Shown: one piece after another, positions 1-11,003 of the stretch
Layout: every line of letters begins with the position of its first letter
Numbering within the stretch: the first letter of the stretch is position 1
Assembly: GCA_001600495.1 (NCBI GenBank)
Contig: BCKE01000017.1
Span: forward strand, 380,053 to 444,052
Direction: 5' to 3'
DNA: 64,000 bases
From: Pilasporangium apinafurcum
Taxonomy: Eukaryota; Oomycota; Peronosporomycetes; Pythiales; Pythiaceae
The notes under the pieces: generated by a model
The model's input: the letters and a program-made list of their open reading frames with translations, nothing else
Database searches by the model: none
Told to the model about the DNA's origin: nothing
Made by a program: the position numbers and the translations under genes

Positions 1-440
1 TTTGCGTAGTCGTGACCAATGCACTAACCTCTATCCCCCATTTCTCCTAAATCAAATCGATTGTCCAGAAAGCGTGGTACGATAGTATCGATGCAAAAGG
101 AAAACAAACATCACACATACAACTGTGAGAAACACTATACAACAAAGATTTGTTCTCACTGTGAGAGAATCAACTACACAATGAAGCACTAAAAAGTTTT
201 TCAATAGATGTACTGCAAGTTTGTTCTTGACAGAGATNTTAATGCTGGTAGAAACATCTTTCNCAAGAATGAACATTTATTCATCGAGTCCAGGTGTTGA
301 AGATGTCTACTCTGCGATTGTCTTGTCTTGATTAGACAAGTTGGACTCAAACGAAGAATAAAAGGTCCTTCCAGAGTTATCGGCATTTTGGCATCAAATG
401 ATCCCTTGGGTGGGGATGAGACGGAGCGAGACCCGAACGG
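1..440 (+). repeat. Dispersed repeat, copy 1, with decayed TnpB/Fanzor C-terminus
   Basis: This stretch matches 16735-17200 on the same strand and 55290-55740 on the opposite strand, and continues as far as about 420 (ATGATCCCTTGGGTGGGG, matching the third copy). Read at 124-300 it encodes, through stops and one frame, a zinc ribbon and the RuvC-III motif of TnpB/Fanzor proteins: TTKICSHCERINYT, then CKFVLDRDVNAGRNIF and KNEHLF before a stop. The DRDVNAxRNI string is diagnostic for the family. Compared with copy 2 it lacks a piece of about 60 bases near position 50. Two isolated N bases fall at the same places as in copy 2 or nearby, so reads of several copies were probably merged. The left end is cut by the window edge. 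Confidence 0.75.
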
Positions 441-570
441 GTTTGATAAAGTACGGTTTTTTGTTATGTGGGCCACAAGCTTTCTAAGTGCAATCTAATG
501 TTGTTTATGGATACTCCGTAAATAAATGCGCTTACTAAATATGGAAGTGGTAGTAATAACCACTATTCCA

Positions 571-862
571 ATTAGGGATGCAAAAAGTATCTAACGCGTT
601 AAATACTTTTTTCGTCAAAAATAGTTAATAACTGTTTTTAAAAGTATTTAAACGTTAAAAAAGCCCCATATGAAATATTTCCTTACCTCTCACACTTGGC
701 CCAACAGAAACAGTTTTGTTTAGGAGACTGTTGGTAAATTTCGTGCTGATTTCATTACTGACTTTTAAAAGTTATTAACAGTTAAATGTTTTGTGAAAAA
801 TTTGCACGAAACTATTATTAACCAATTTCACAGTATTTAACTTGTGAAATTGCAACCCTAAT
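571..862. mobile_element. Candidate MITE, hAT-like termini
   Basis: The ends are a 13-base inverted repeat with one mismatch: ATTAGGGATGCAA at 571-583 and TTGCAACCCTAAT at 850-862. The interior is AT-rich, non-coding and contains related motifs (TTTTAAAAGT followed by ATT..AAC) in both halves. TAGGGNTGCAA-type ends are common in hAT-derived miniature elements. I cannot find a convincing 8-base target duplication, so the class is an inference. Confidence 0.45.
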
Positions 863-2120
863 AAAAACCAATATTTCAGCTCCTAAATTTTCTTTAAAGA
901 GTAAGTCTTTCTGTTTTTCTCTTTCCTATTTGTGGTTGATAATGTTTGGCGCCAGCCAATTGCGCACTTTCTCACAACATAATAGTGTTAGATAGTAAAA
1001 AAGGTTACCGTTTTTACAAGTCCAGTCAGTTTGAATTGTGTACTAATGGTTAATGGGCACGATGCAAGTGTGACATAGATCATAGCATGCAGAAATATGT
1101 TACATTACTTGAATGTAAATCGCTGGTACATCAGTACCTAAATATTGGTTAACTTAAATAATAAATTTATGTTACCTAAATATTAATTAATTTGGTCTAA
1201 AATTGATTGTACTTATTTTAGCTCAAGTTAAAATGATTGTTTGTAAAAACTAAATTTGGAAACTAACTTAAGCAATATAGAATTTTGTTTGCGTATAGAG
1301 TAAATGTGCGCTTATGTGGTCGAATAGCTCGTACAAGTTATGAATATTTGCCATAACATAGGCTGTTGAATTATGAAAGCTCAGTTAATGGTGTTTCACA
1401 ATATTGCAATATTTAATTTATTATGATCACGTACTATACAATTATGCCAATTTAAAACCGGAATGGTCAGAATGTTGATCTGCTTTTGATGATCAGTCAT
1501 CATAGGACAATAGCTATTCTTTGTGCTTGCAGTTGCAACGTTCGTCGTCGATGACGTAGATTCTCATTGAAGGAACTGTATATTTTTCTTATCAAATTCT
1601 ATTGCTGGTCAGGCACTCTGCCATTGAAGTTCAACTGCAATGACAAAAGAGGCGCAATCGCCTTTCGTCACATGGTGGAGGATCTGGCGACAAAGTAACA
1701 AAAGCACAAGAATCCTTGAATCAGAAAACTCAACATGGAAAGCCTTGATTATCGGTTAGCCATGTCACAAAATGTGGTGTAACTCAAACCCCTTTATGGA
1801 TCTGTCTATGACAGTTTGAGTAAAGATAGTCAATGGACTAAACTACCTCTTTGATGTGACATTTATTTCGCACCGGAAAAGTAAATCACAAAAGTCCACC
1901 CCCCATTTTCCTCTGCGTATTATTCCTAATTCCAGGAGAGGAAAATGGCGGATGGAATCGCATGATTTTACTTTGCCACAAGAAAAATGCTAGTAGGAAG
2001 AAAATGAGAGAAGAAAAGCAGAGATATTTACTGTTTAATGCGCATAATAGCTTCGAAGAGAGTCTTCCCAGTTGTAACACACCAAAACTGTACAACAAAA
2101 AATATGAGCTATCTATCGCT
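863..2120. other. Intergenic, no gene seen
   Basis: AT-rich sequence between the candidate MITE and the end of the first permease gene. Short open frames here show no recognisable motif or plausible start context. It holds the 3' flank of the permease gene on the minus strand. Confidence 0.5.
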
Positions 2121-3581
2121 CTAGAAGCGAGTGGAATTGTCCTTCACGTAGTAAATCTTATTCTCGTATTCTGGCGCGCAGAATGGGAACGCTGGACCAT
2201 CCGCGTCATCGGGGTTAAAGAGTTCCTCACCAGAGGTGTAGGTCACATAGCAGCCGAAGAAAAGGCACACCGCGACAACGATGATCGCGGGGACCTTTTC
2301 GTACAAGGGGATCGCTGCCCAGCACTTCTTCAAGTAGAAGATGATGGGCAAGATAATGCAACTCAAGGTAATAGCCGAAGCACCAACGAAATCGGTGAAT
2401 GCACTGAAGTCGTCACGGAAGATCACAGCAGCGATAACCAGGATGATAATGACCACAGTACGCAAAGTCATGAACTTGAGCGAATAACCCTTGTACTCCA
2501 TCAACTCAGCATCTTCATCATCGTGTTCTTTCGCAATGTCAGCCATTGACACAACTGAACCCTTCGAGGCACGAGTCTTGATACCATCACCTGGGGTTTC
2601 AGCAGCTTCATATGGAATCGATTCAATGTCATCAGCAGGTTTGACTGGATGCATTCCCAAGAGCATACGTTCCAAGAGGTAGAACGCAGGAGCGATGAGG
2701 ACATTGAAAGCGATCGTGATATGCAATTGCATCCCCAAGAATGCCAAAACAACGAGACCCTTGTCAACGGTGAAGCCAAGACGAGTGAGACCAGTAGTGG
2801 CATCTGGGTAGATGGAGAAAAGCAAGTTACCAGAGATTTGGCAACCAACAGTGGAGTACCCCGTACTTGCCAACACCAAAAACAAGCATGAGATAAACGT
2901 CACGGTCACGAACACAACACGTGGCATACGTGTAGGATCACTGTGTTGACGCTGAAGAGCTGGGATGACAATACCGGCACCGTAGGCNAGNGANAANTTA
3001 CCGAAAGCAGNTGCNACTTGCTTAAAGTTGAGNTCNGGNNNTGGNACNGATGGATGACCAGACATACCATGCNNNAAGANNGNNACACCNAGGACATCAC
3101 CAAGAATTGTGCCCAAGCAACCAGCAAGAGCAACACCAGCTCCTTCCTTGAGAGTTGGAATCAAACACACTGGCCACACAAGGACACCCATCAAGATGAT
3201 CCAGGTCTTAGGACTGAATGCACCAGGGAACAAATCATCCAACAAGGTGCCACCAAGCACAAGGAATGCACATGGTACTAATGTACAATTGGCCATCTGA
3301 GCAATCACGGTCAGATAACGACCAACCTTCCCCATGCACCATTCACCGAGATCACCATAAGTCTTGACCGAACGTGGTGCAAGCAACATCGTCTTACTGA
3401 TGCATACCGACGAGTAGACATTGGCGAATGCCATGAAGAGCAACGCGAGCGTCGCGATAACTGGCCCAGCGCGAGAGAAATTGCCAGGCATACCAAGCGT
3501 ACCGATACCGTAAACACAGCAGAAGAGATTGAATGAAGCTTTGAAGTCTTCGACGGTGAAGAATGGTTTGCCGTTCCCCAT
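2121..3581 (-). CDS. AAAP amino-acid permease, copy 1
   Basis: Predicted 486-residue multi-pass membrane transporter of the amino acid/auxin permease family (Aa_trans fold, proton-coupled amino-acid uptake). The N-terminal FNLFCCVYGIGTLGMPGNF segment is the characteristic first helix, followed by about ten more hydrophobic segments. A long acidic cytoplasmic loop lies roughly two-thirds along (SKGSVVSMADIAKEHDDEDAEL). I start at the ATG giving MGNGKPFF because it aligns with the starts of the other copies and because the frame extended upstream begins with TTG and crosses the conserved 5' leader. Scattered N bases at 2988-3091 hide about 17 residues. The first 400 or so residues are almost identical to copies 2 and 3, while the C-terminal 90 residues differ, which suggests recent duplication or gene conversion. 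The C-terminus KDNSTRF is shared by all four copies. Substrate unknown. Confidence 0.88.
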   Translation of the reverse strand: MGNGKPFFTVEDFKASFNLFCCVYGIGTLGMPGNFSRAGPVIATLALLFMAFANVYSSVCISKTMLLAPRSVKTYGDLGEWCMGKVGRYLTVIAQMANCTLVPCAFLVLGGTLLDDLFPGAFSPKTWIILMGVLVWPVCLIPTLKEGAGVALAGCLGTILGDVXGXXXXXHGMSGHPXXPXXXLNFKQXAXAFGXXXXAYGAGIVIPALQRQHSDPTRMPRVVFVTVTFISCLFLVLASTGYSTVGCQISGNLLFSIYPDATTGLTRLGFTVDKGLVVLAFLGMQLHITIAFNVLIAPAFYLLERMLLGMHPVKPADDIESIPYEAAETPGDGIKTRASKGSVVSMADIAKEHDDEDAELMEYKGYSLKFMTLRTVVIIILVIAAVIFRDDFSAFTDFVGASAITLSCIILPIIFYLKKCWAAIPLYEKVPAIIVVAVCLFFGCYVTYTSGEELFNPDDADGPAFPFCAPEYENKIYYVKDNSTRF

Positions 3582-3644
3582 GATGACTGGAATAAAAGCT
3601 TGAGAAGTCGATCGAATGTGTACTGGAGTTGTGAGTAGAACGAA

Positions 3645-3662
3645 GCGAATTCGAGACTGAGC
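3645..3662 (-). promoter_or_regulatory. Oomycete Inr+FPR core promoter
   Basis: On the minus strand GCTCAGTCTCGAATTCGC lies 64 bases upstream of the permease ATG and fits the oomycete initiator plus flanking promoter region (GCTCAnTYY followed by an AWTT core). The same element sits at the same distance in copy 2, and homology of the two leaders starts here. Confidence 0.55.
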
Positions 3663-3728
3663 CGATCGAAGGTAGCAGTAAATCACAAAGATAGAACCGT
3701 TGTCAGTCGTCGTTACTGCAATAGCCAA

Positions 3729-6700
3729 AATCCAGGCGGTGCAGGGACAATGGCTGAGACCTAGTCAGCAAGAGAGCCGTGTCCTTTCTTTCCCGGTATG
3801 ACTTGTCTGCGGAATGAACACACGCAAATGACTAACTCCCATGGGCTAGAGGTAGGACATACCGCTGGTGAAGCTGTTGTAACGAAAGATATTGTTTTAC
3901 AAGTTTTTCACTTTGAAAAGGAAATCCGCTAAAAAGATCTGAGATCCAAGTATTTTGACTAAAATTTATTAAAACTGAACCCACCTACCAGAAAATTAGC
4001 CAATAGTGACACAGTTTTTGGTTTTATTCATTCCATCTGCTTTACTGGATGGCAAAAGCAAAGTTTTTTTGGGGGGTGGCATCAAGTTTTGCTCCTTTCC
4101 CATTTATTAATCCCCCAAGAGACAGTTTCTTTTAGGATTCAGTGACTACAGAAACGCAACTGCTAGCAATGTATAAGGCAGCAGCAAAGGAATGACGCAG
4201 GGCTGTCGCCAACGAAAGGCAAGTTGAACGTCTTTTCGACAACTTCCATACAAATTAACTTCTGTGGATAGAGAACTGTATTATGGGTTGCTACAAAGTG
4301 CATTCAGAGAGAGGACTTCTATTCCGGGTGCACAAAGATCACGAAATTGTTGGGTATGCTGACTAACTTATGAGGAAGGTTCACATCGAATACATCCAGT
4401 TTGTTGCAAACCCTAACGGTTCTATGGTTGTGAAGAACATCGTCATACAAGTACAATACCAGGACAGGTTTGGGTATCGTAGCTTTTTTTTGCCCAAGAT
4501 GATAAGAACAGGCTTGGATGTGCATGATGTTGTGTGATAGTCGTGAATGCTTTGCTACAAAAACATACAAAGTCATACGTTCTGTTGCAAAAATTCTTTA
4601 TCCTTTACACTATCGATGGCACTTTTCTTCATTGCCCATTATCTGAAGTCCTATGCTCTTCGCATCACAGTCAATTATTCACGGAAACTAGGCAATCACT
4701 CTGAGATGAGTGTGTTACTACGACGCGCACACACACAAAATGTATCTGAAGGATGATGCTTTAGGTGGCTACATAAGCATCTCCAATTTTCCCATCTCAT
4801 CTCGTCAAAACGACATAGGGAGCTCAAGGTGCTTCTTTGGATTAGTACGAAGTACAGAAAAGTCGTTCTCTGGTGGTTGGATACTCAAAAGCAACCCATC
4901 CCCAACTGTCAAAAGATACAGCACGGACATCCCCTTCGATTATGGCCTGAGATGAAAATGATTGACAAATTTTATTACATCACAGAACAAATTAGCCAAT
5001 TAGCCAAACTGTCAAAACATTTAGCATGATACTATAACAGCATTTTATTGAACAATAAAAATTACAATGATGCGTGTGAAAAGTATATAGTGAAGAAATA
5101 ATTTTGTGGATTCATATGCATTTTCGTCGTCGTTGACCTGATGAGCGCAGCTTGTACCGCTGTTTGATAGTGGGTCACCTGTCACCAAATTCTTCCTTCA
5201 TCATCTCTTCTTAGTTCTGAACCGACAAAAAAGAAACGGGAAGATGGACTCAAAACAAAGAGCCAGAGTGATTGAATATGACGTCGCTGCCATCACCTCG
5301 TTTTCGCTGAGGTACCCACTCTAACTCGTGTTAGCTCTATGCACTTCCGGTTGTAGACGTGCCATCGTAATTGCGCAAATCGTAAGCATTTTGATAAAAA
5401 TGCAACCTCTACATTCCAATATGTGCTTTTTTTTCCCTTTAGAATGGCAAAAGAAATTTGAAAATGTACTATGCTAATATAATGCTGAATGATTTTTAGT
5501 CAAATAGGTGATATTGATTATTTTTTGCATAAATGTGACTGGCTTGGACATTCTTATTTTCATAGTCAGGCCAGCACAATAGAGATCGCCTGCACATCCT
5601 CTTTATTGCTCTGCGAGAGGACAGAAAAATGCCTTCAGAGATCAAATCCCTGAAGATATTTGGTTTCTCGGGTGCAATTTGCAAAACATAGGTCGTATCC
5701 GCTAAGATACGGAGGATAAGTTTGCATGATCGGCTGCGAAACCCTTCAAGTCGGAACTGTCTATTTGGACAGAGACATCACATATCACGCGTATTTTCTT
5801 TTTTTGCTTGTCCTTCTTGTATTATCACTATCTCTTTTTTGGACGCGCAAGTGAAGTGTAATCTCCAATTTCATCGAGTCTGCTGCAGAAGATATTAAGT
5901 CTTTTACTTTCTTTGTGGGTATCGTTGAGATTACTGGACTATAAAATATAATTTTTTGTTCATTTCCCACATTTGCTTAGGTACTACTTCATAAGCATCA
6001 AATACATTATAGCTTTTGTTGGGATGCTGGTGCATTTTGATGGGAGACCTATTCCAGCAAACGACCATTATCACCTCAAACACGGCAGAGCATATCTATA
6101 GTAGGAATCATATGTATGTTTAATGAAAAACTCGTTTGACGAATTTGCTTCCCAGCACCGCATGCACAGCATTTTATCAGTGTAATACCTTTCTCTGACC
6201 AGAGTGCTGATATGATAAGGCTTTGATGTCATGCGCGAGCACTGGGGATAACCAAAGATTTTGGCACCGCAAATCATGCTTGTAATGCACAGAGATTAAA
6301 TGCACAATTCTAAAGTAATTCGCCATCTTGCAACGTTAATCAAACTATCATGACATTGGTAACTGTTCTGCGAGATATTCTTGTCCGGTCAGTCCCCAAA
6401 CGACATATTCAACATTTAATGGGTGCCAACTATATTTTCAACATCCCAAATATCTAATCCTACGAAGTACGGCTCCTATTAAATATCAGTACGAGATCTA
6501 AAATTCTTCTAATTTCTCTTAGCAGAATGCTTTCCCTTCCCCCCCTCGCCCCCTCTCAAAACAGAGTGGGACTGTCTCTTTCTTTGCCTTGATCAGGTCA
6601 CAGAACTCGGAGTTTGGGGGACGTATCATCTACTACACACCCCATCCACACTTCAATCATTTCTCAACTGCGGACTTAAACGAGAGATAAGAATGAGTCA

Positions 6701-6917
6701 TTATAGACCTTTTTCGTTTAAGCTCACATCGTATGCGGCTATTTTAGAGAGTGACTATGGATTCCTGAGCCACAAAGCCATGAGGTGGGACACATATGTT
6801 TGTGGCTACAACCTGCACTTACCGCTTCTGTGTCGATTATACCTCAATGCGTCCATATCTCTCCTTCACATCGTATTGCCTCGTGTTCTGAGACGGTAGA
6901 TCTACATCTTTCAAACA
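3729..6917. other. 3.2-kb intergenic stretch, no gene supported
   Basis: Low-coding sequence between divergently transcribed permease copies 1 and 2. All open frames are under 90 codons, with no signal peptide, domain or splice-consistent chain that I can defend. A C-rich run is at 6538-6556. It may contain old transposon debris, but I recognise none. Confidence 0.5.
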
Positions 6918-6935
6918 GCTCAGTCTCGAATTTGC
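6918..6935 (+). promoter_or_regulatory. Oomycete Inr+FPR core promoter
   Basis: GCTCAGTCTCGAATTTGC lies 63 bases before the ATG of permease copy 2. It matches the initiator (TCAGTCT) followed by the FPR core (GAATTTGC). The copy 1 leader carries the same element with one base changed. Confidence 0.6.
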
Positions 6936-6998
6936 TTCGTTCTACTCACAACTCCAGTACACATTCGATCGACTTCTCAAGCTTTTATTCCAGTCATC

Positions 6999-8935
6999 AT
7001 GGGGAACGGCAAACCATTCTTCACCGTCGAAGACTTCAAAGCTTCATTCAATCTCTTCTGCTGTGTTTACGGTATCGGTACGCTTGGTATGCCTGGCAAT
7101 TTCTCTCGCGCTGGGCCAGTTATCGCGACTCTCGCATTGCTCTTCATGGCATTCGCCAATGTCTACTCGTCGGTATGCATCAGTAAGACGATGTTGCTTG
7201 CACCACGTTCGGTCAAGACTTATGGTGATCTCGGTGAATGGTGCATGGGGAAGGTTGGTCGTTATCTGACCGTGATTGCTCAGATGGCCAATTGTACATT
7301 AGTACCATGTGCATTCCTTGTGCTTGGTGGCACCTTGTTGGATGATTTGTTCCCTGGTGCATTCAGTCCTAAGACCTGGATCATCTTGATGGCCATCTTG
7401 GTTACTCCAGTGTGTTTGATTCCAACTCTCAAGGAAGGAGCTGGTGTTGCTCTTGCTGGTTGCTTGGGCACAATTCTTGGTGATGTCCTCGGTGTATCGA
7501 TCTTGATGCATGGTATGTCTGGTCATCCATCAGTCCCAAAGCCTGATCTCAACTTTAAGCAAGTCGCAACTGCTTTCGGTAATTTGTCACTCGCCTACGG
7601 TGCCGGTATTGTCATCCCAGCTCTTCAGCGTCAACACAGTGATCCTACACGTATGCCACGTGTTGTGTTCGTGACCGTGACGTTTATCTCATGCTTGTTT
7701 TTGGTGTTGGCAAGTACGGGGTACTCTGCTGTTGGTTGCCAAATCTCTGGTAACTTGCTTTTCTCCATCTACCCAGATGCCGCTACTGGTCTCACTCCTC
7801 TTGGTTTCACCGTTGACAAGGGTCTCGTTGTTTTGGCATTCTTGGGGATGCAATTGCATATCACGATCGCTTTCAATGTCCTCATCGCTCCTGCGTTCTA
7901 NNNNNNNNNNNNNNNNNNNNNNNNNNNNNNNNNNNNNNNNNNNNNNNNNNNNNNNNNNNNNNNNNNNNNNNNNNNNNNNNNNNNNNNNNNNNNNNNNNNN
8001 NNNNNNNNNNNNNNNNNNNNNNNNNNNNNNNNNNNNNNNNNNNNNNNNNNNNNNNNNNNNNNNNNNNNNNNNNNNNNNNNNNNNNNNNNNNNNNNNNNNN
8101 NNNNNNNNNNNNNNNNNNNNNNNNNNNNNNNNNNNNNNNNNNNNNNNNNNNNNNNNNNNNNNNNNNNNNNNNNNNNNNNNNNNNNNNNNNNNNNNNNNNN
8201 NNNNNNNNNNNNNNNNNNNNNNNNNNNNNNNNNNNNNNNNNNNNNNNNNNNNNNNNNNNNNNNNNNNNNNNNNNNNNNNNNNNNNNNNNNNNNNNNNNNN
8301 NNNNNNNNNNNNNNNNNNNNNNNNNNNNNNNNNNNNNNNNNNNNNNNNNNNNNNNNNNNNNNNNNNNNNNNNNNNNNNNNNNNNNNNNNNNNNNNNNNNN
8401 NNNNNNNNNNNNNNNNNNNNNNNNNNNNNNNNNNNNNNNNNNNNNNNNNNNNNNNNNNNNNNNNNNNNNNNNNNNNNNNNNNNNNNNNNNNNNNNNNNNN
8501 NNNNNNNNNNNNNNNNNNNNNNNNNNNNNNNNNNNNNNNNNNNNNNNNNNNNNNNNNNNNNNNNNNNNNNNNNNNNNNNNNNNNNNNNNNNNNNNNNNNN
8601 NNNNNNNNNNNNNNNNNNNNNNNNNNNNNNNNNNNNNNNNNNNNNNNNNNNNNNNNNNNNNNNNNNNNNNNNNNNNNNNNNNNNNNNNNNNNNNNNNNNN
8701 NNNNNNNNNNNNNNNNNNNNNNNNNNNNNNNNNNNGGGCGGCGATCCCCTTGTACGAAAAGATCCCTGGTATCATTGTCGTTGTGGTTTGTATATTCTTC
8801 GGTTGCTACGTGACTTACACGTCGGGCAAGCAGCTCTTTCATCCCGGTAGCTCGAGTGGTCCAGCGTTCCCATTCTGCGCGCCAGAATACGAGACTGAGA
8901 TTTACTATATCAAGGACAATTCCACCCGCTTTTAG
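6999..8935 (+). CDS. AAAP amino-acid permease, copy 2 (interrupted by assembly gap)
   Basis: Same permease as copy 1 on the opposite strand. Residues 1-300 are readable (6999-7900, ending ...NVLIAPAF), then 835 N, then the last 66 codons (8736-8935, AAIPLYEK to KDNSTRF and TAG). This copy has clean sequence across the region that is N-filled in copies 1 and 3, for example around 7490-7600. The readable parts sum to 1102 bases. A normal member has about 1461, so only about 360 bases should be missing, and the 835-base gap is either mis-sized or hides an insertion; the length across the gap is also not a multiple of three. The C-terminal tail (SGKQLFHPGSSSGPAFPFC) differs from copies 1 and 3. 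Function as for copy 1: amino-acid uptake at a membrane, substrate unknown. Confidence 0.85.
7901..8735. other. Assembly gap (835 N)
   Basis: A continuous run of N inside permease copy 2. Open frames drawn through it are artefacts. Confidence 0.99.
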
Positions 8936-9463
8936 ATGAAGGGTACCCTGTTGATGGCAACTCAATGGGTTGTTGTTGTCTCTTGTTGCACCTCCCTTTT
9001 CCTTTCGTTTTGGTAGTATACGTGATGGTGATACGTTTTTGAATACAAGATTGTTTTGATCTTTCCATTCTTTTGGTTACCCTCTCATTTATTTTGTTAT
9101 TCAGTTCTGGATTCATTGATGAAACTATCATGTAATATGGCTGCATTTACTTGATTCACAGAAGAACATCATCTGATGCGTTGATCCCAACGCCCCTTAA
9201 TCACTTAGCTCAGCGTATGGTTGGCGATAACACACTCACTATTAGATTGATCGTTGGTTGATCTATCAACAACTCGACTACGTCAAAATAATTTGGAACT
9301 TCATTCGTACAACGGTATCACCACAACACTTGATCAGATGGCTAACTCATGGCGGAGTACCAACAACAAGGAACCAAGTTGAACTCATTTCAAGCTTTTA
9401 AGAAAAATCCTTAACGGCAATATAAACCTACCAAATGAACCATATCTACTACTGACATGCATT
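8936..9463. other. Convergent intergenic spacer
   Basis: About 530 bases between the stops of copy 2 (plus strand) and copy 3 (minus strand), serving as both 3' regions. No coding or repeat structure seen. Confidence 0.5.
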
Positions 9464-10930
9464 CTAAAATCGCGTTGAGTTGTCCTTGATATAGTAAACC
9501 TCGTATTGGTATTCCTTGTGACAATATGGGAACACAGGATCACTTGCGGACGAGTCATCCGGATTGAAAAGCTCCTTGCCCGACGTGTAAGTCACGTAGC
9601 AACCGAAGAATATACAAACCACAACGACAATGATACCAGGGATCTTTTCGTACAAGGGGATCGCCGCCCAGCACTTCTTCAAGTAGAAAATGACAGGTAG
9701 CACAATGCAACTCAAGGTAATGGCCGAAGCACCAACGAAATCCGTCAGATCGCTAAAGTGGTCACGGAAAAGCACCGAGGCAATCACGAGCACAACCACG
9801 ACAGCGATACGCATCGGAATGTACTTGAGTGCGTGGCCCTTGTACTCCATCAACTCAGCATCTTCATCATCGTGTTCTTTCGCAATGTCAGCCATTGACA
9901 CAACTGAACCCTTCGAGGCACGAGTCTTGATACCATCACCTGGGGTTTCAGCAGCTTCATATGGAATCGATTCAATGTCATCAGCAGGTTTGACTGGATG
10001 CATNCCNANNANCANACGTTCNANNANGTAGAACGCAGGAGCGATGAGGACATTGAAAGCGATCGTGATATGCAATTGCATCCCCAAGAATGCCAAAACA
10101 ACGAGACCCTTGTCAACGGTGAAACCAAGAGGAGTGAGACCAGTAGCGGCATCTGGGTAGATGGAGAAAAGCAAGTTACCAGAGATTTGGCAACCAACAG
10201 CAGAGTACCCCGTACTTGCCAACACCAAAAACAAGCATGAGATAAACGTCACGGTCACGAACACAACACGTGGCATACGTGTAGGATCACTGTGTTGACG
10301 CTGAAGAGCTGGGATGACAATACCGGCACCGTAGGCNAGNGANAANTTACCGAAAGCAGNTGCNACTTGCTTAAAGTTGAGNTCNGGNNNTGGNACNGAT
10401 GGATGACCAGACATACCATGCNNNAAGANNGNNACACCNAGGACATCACCAAGAATTGTGCCCAAGCAACCAGCAAGAGCAACACCAGCTCCTTCCTTGA
10501 GAGTTGGAATCAAACACACTGGNNNNACNANGANNNCCATCAAGATGATCCAGGTCTTAGGACTGAATGCACCAGGGAACAAATCATCCAACAAGGTGCC
10601 ACCAAGCACAAGGAATGCACATGGTACTAATGTACAATTGGCCATCTGAGCAATCACGGTCAGATAACGACCAACCTTCCCCATGCACCATTCACCGAGA
10701 TCACCATAAGTCTTGACCGAACGTGGTGCAAGCAACATCGTCTTACTGATGCATACCGACGAGTAGACATTGGCGAATGCCATGAAGAGCAATGCGAGAG
10801 TCGCGATAACTGGCCCAGCGCGAGAGAAATTGCCAGGCATACCAAGCGTACCGATACCGTAAACACAGCAGAAGAGATTGAATGAAGCTTTGAAGTCTTC
10901 GACGGTGAAGAATGGTTTGCCGTTCCCCAT
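9464..10930 (-). CDS. AAAP amino-acid permease, copy 3
   Basis: A 488-residue permease, full length. It starts at the ATG of MGNGKPFF in a good context and ends in KDNSTRF. The readable first 390 residues match copies 1 and 2 almost exactly. The final 90 residues (from HALKYIPMRI) follow the copy 2 type in the last helix but have a unique tail, DDSSASDPVFPYC. N bases at 10004-10028, 10337-10439 and 10523-10537 fall where copies 1 and 2 disagree, so this copy was assembled from mixed reads and its sequence there is not reliable. Its 5' leader is unlike that of copies 1 and 2. Role as for copy 1. Confidence 0.87.
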   Translation of the reverse strand: MGNGKPFFTVEDFKASFNLFCCVYGIGTLGMPGNFSRAGPVIATLALLFMAFANVYSSVCISKTMLLAPRSVKTYGDLGEWCMGKVGRYLTVIAQMANCTLVPCAFLVLGGTLLDDLFPGAFSPKTWIILMXXXXXPVCLIPTLKEGAGVALAGCLGTILGDVXGXXXXXHGMSGHPXXPXXXLNFKQXAXAFGXXXXAYGAGIVIPALQRQHSDPTRMPRVVFVTVTFISCLFLVLASTGYSAVGCQISGNLLFSIYPDAATGLTPLGFTVDKGLVVLAFLGMQLHITIAFNVLIAPAFYXXERXXXXMHPVKPADDIESIPYEAAETPGDGIKTRASKGSVVSMADIAKEHDDEDAELMEYKGHALKYIPMRIAVVVVLVIASVLFRDHFSDLTDFVGASAITLSCIVLPVIFYLKKCWAAIPLYEKIPGIIVVVVCIFFGCYVTYTSGKELFNPDDSSASDPVFPYCHKEYQYEVYYIKDNSTRF

Positions 10931-10987
10931 GGTTGATGAGTATATGCGTATGATTGAAGGATCCTTTTAGCTCTTGAATGAGGTGAA

Positions 10988-11003
10988 GCAAATTGGGAAC
11001 TGG
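10988..11003 (-). promoter_or_regulatory. Probable Inr+FPR core promoter of permease copy 3
   Basis: On the minus strand CCAGTTCCCAATTTGC lies 58 bases upstream of the ATG. The initiator part (CCAGTTCC) is followed directly by an FPR core (CAATTTGC). Weaker than the copy 2 element. Confidence 0.4.

Noticed and set aside
7732-8965. Several long open frames on both strands across 7901-8735
   Set aside because: They consist almost entirely of N; only the permease frame has support.
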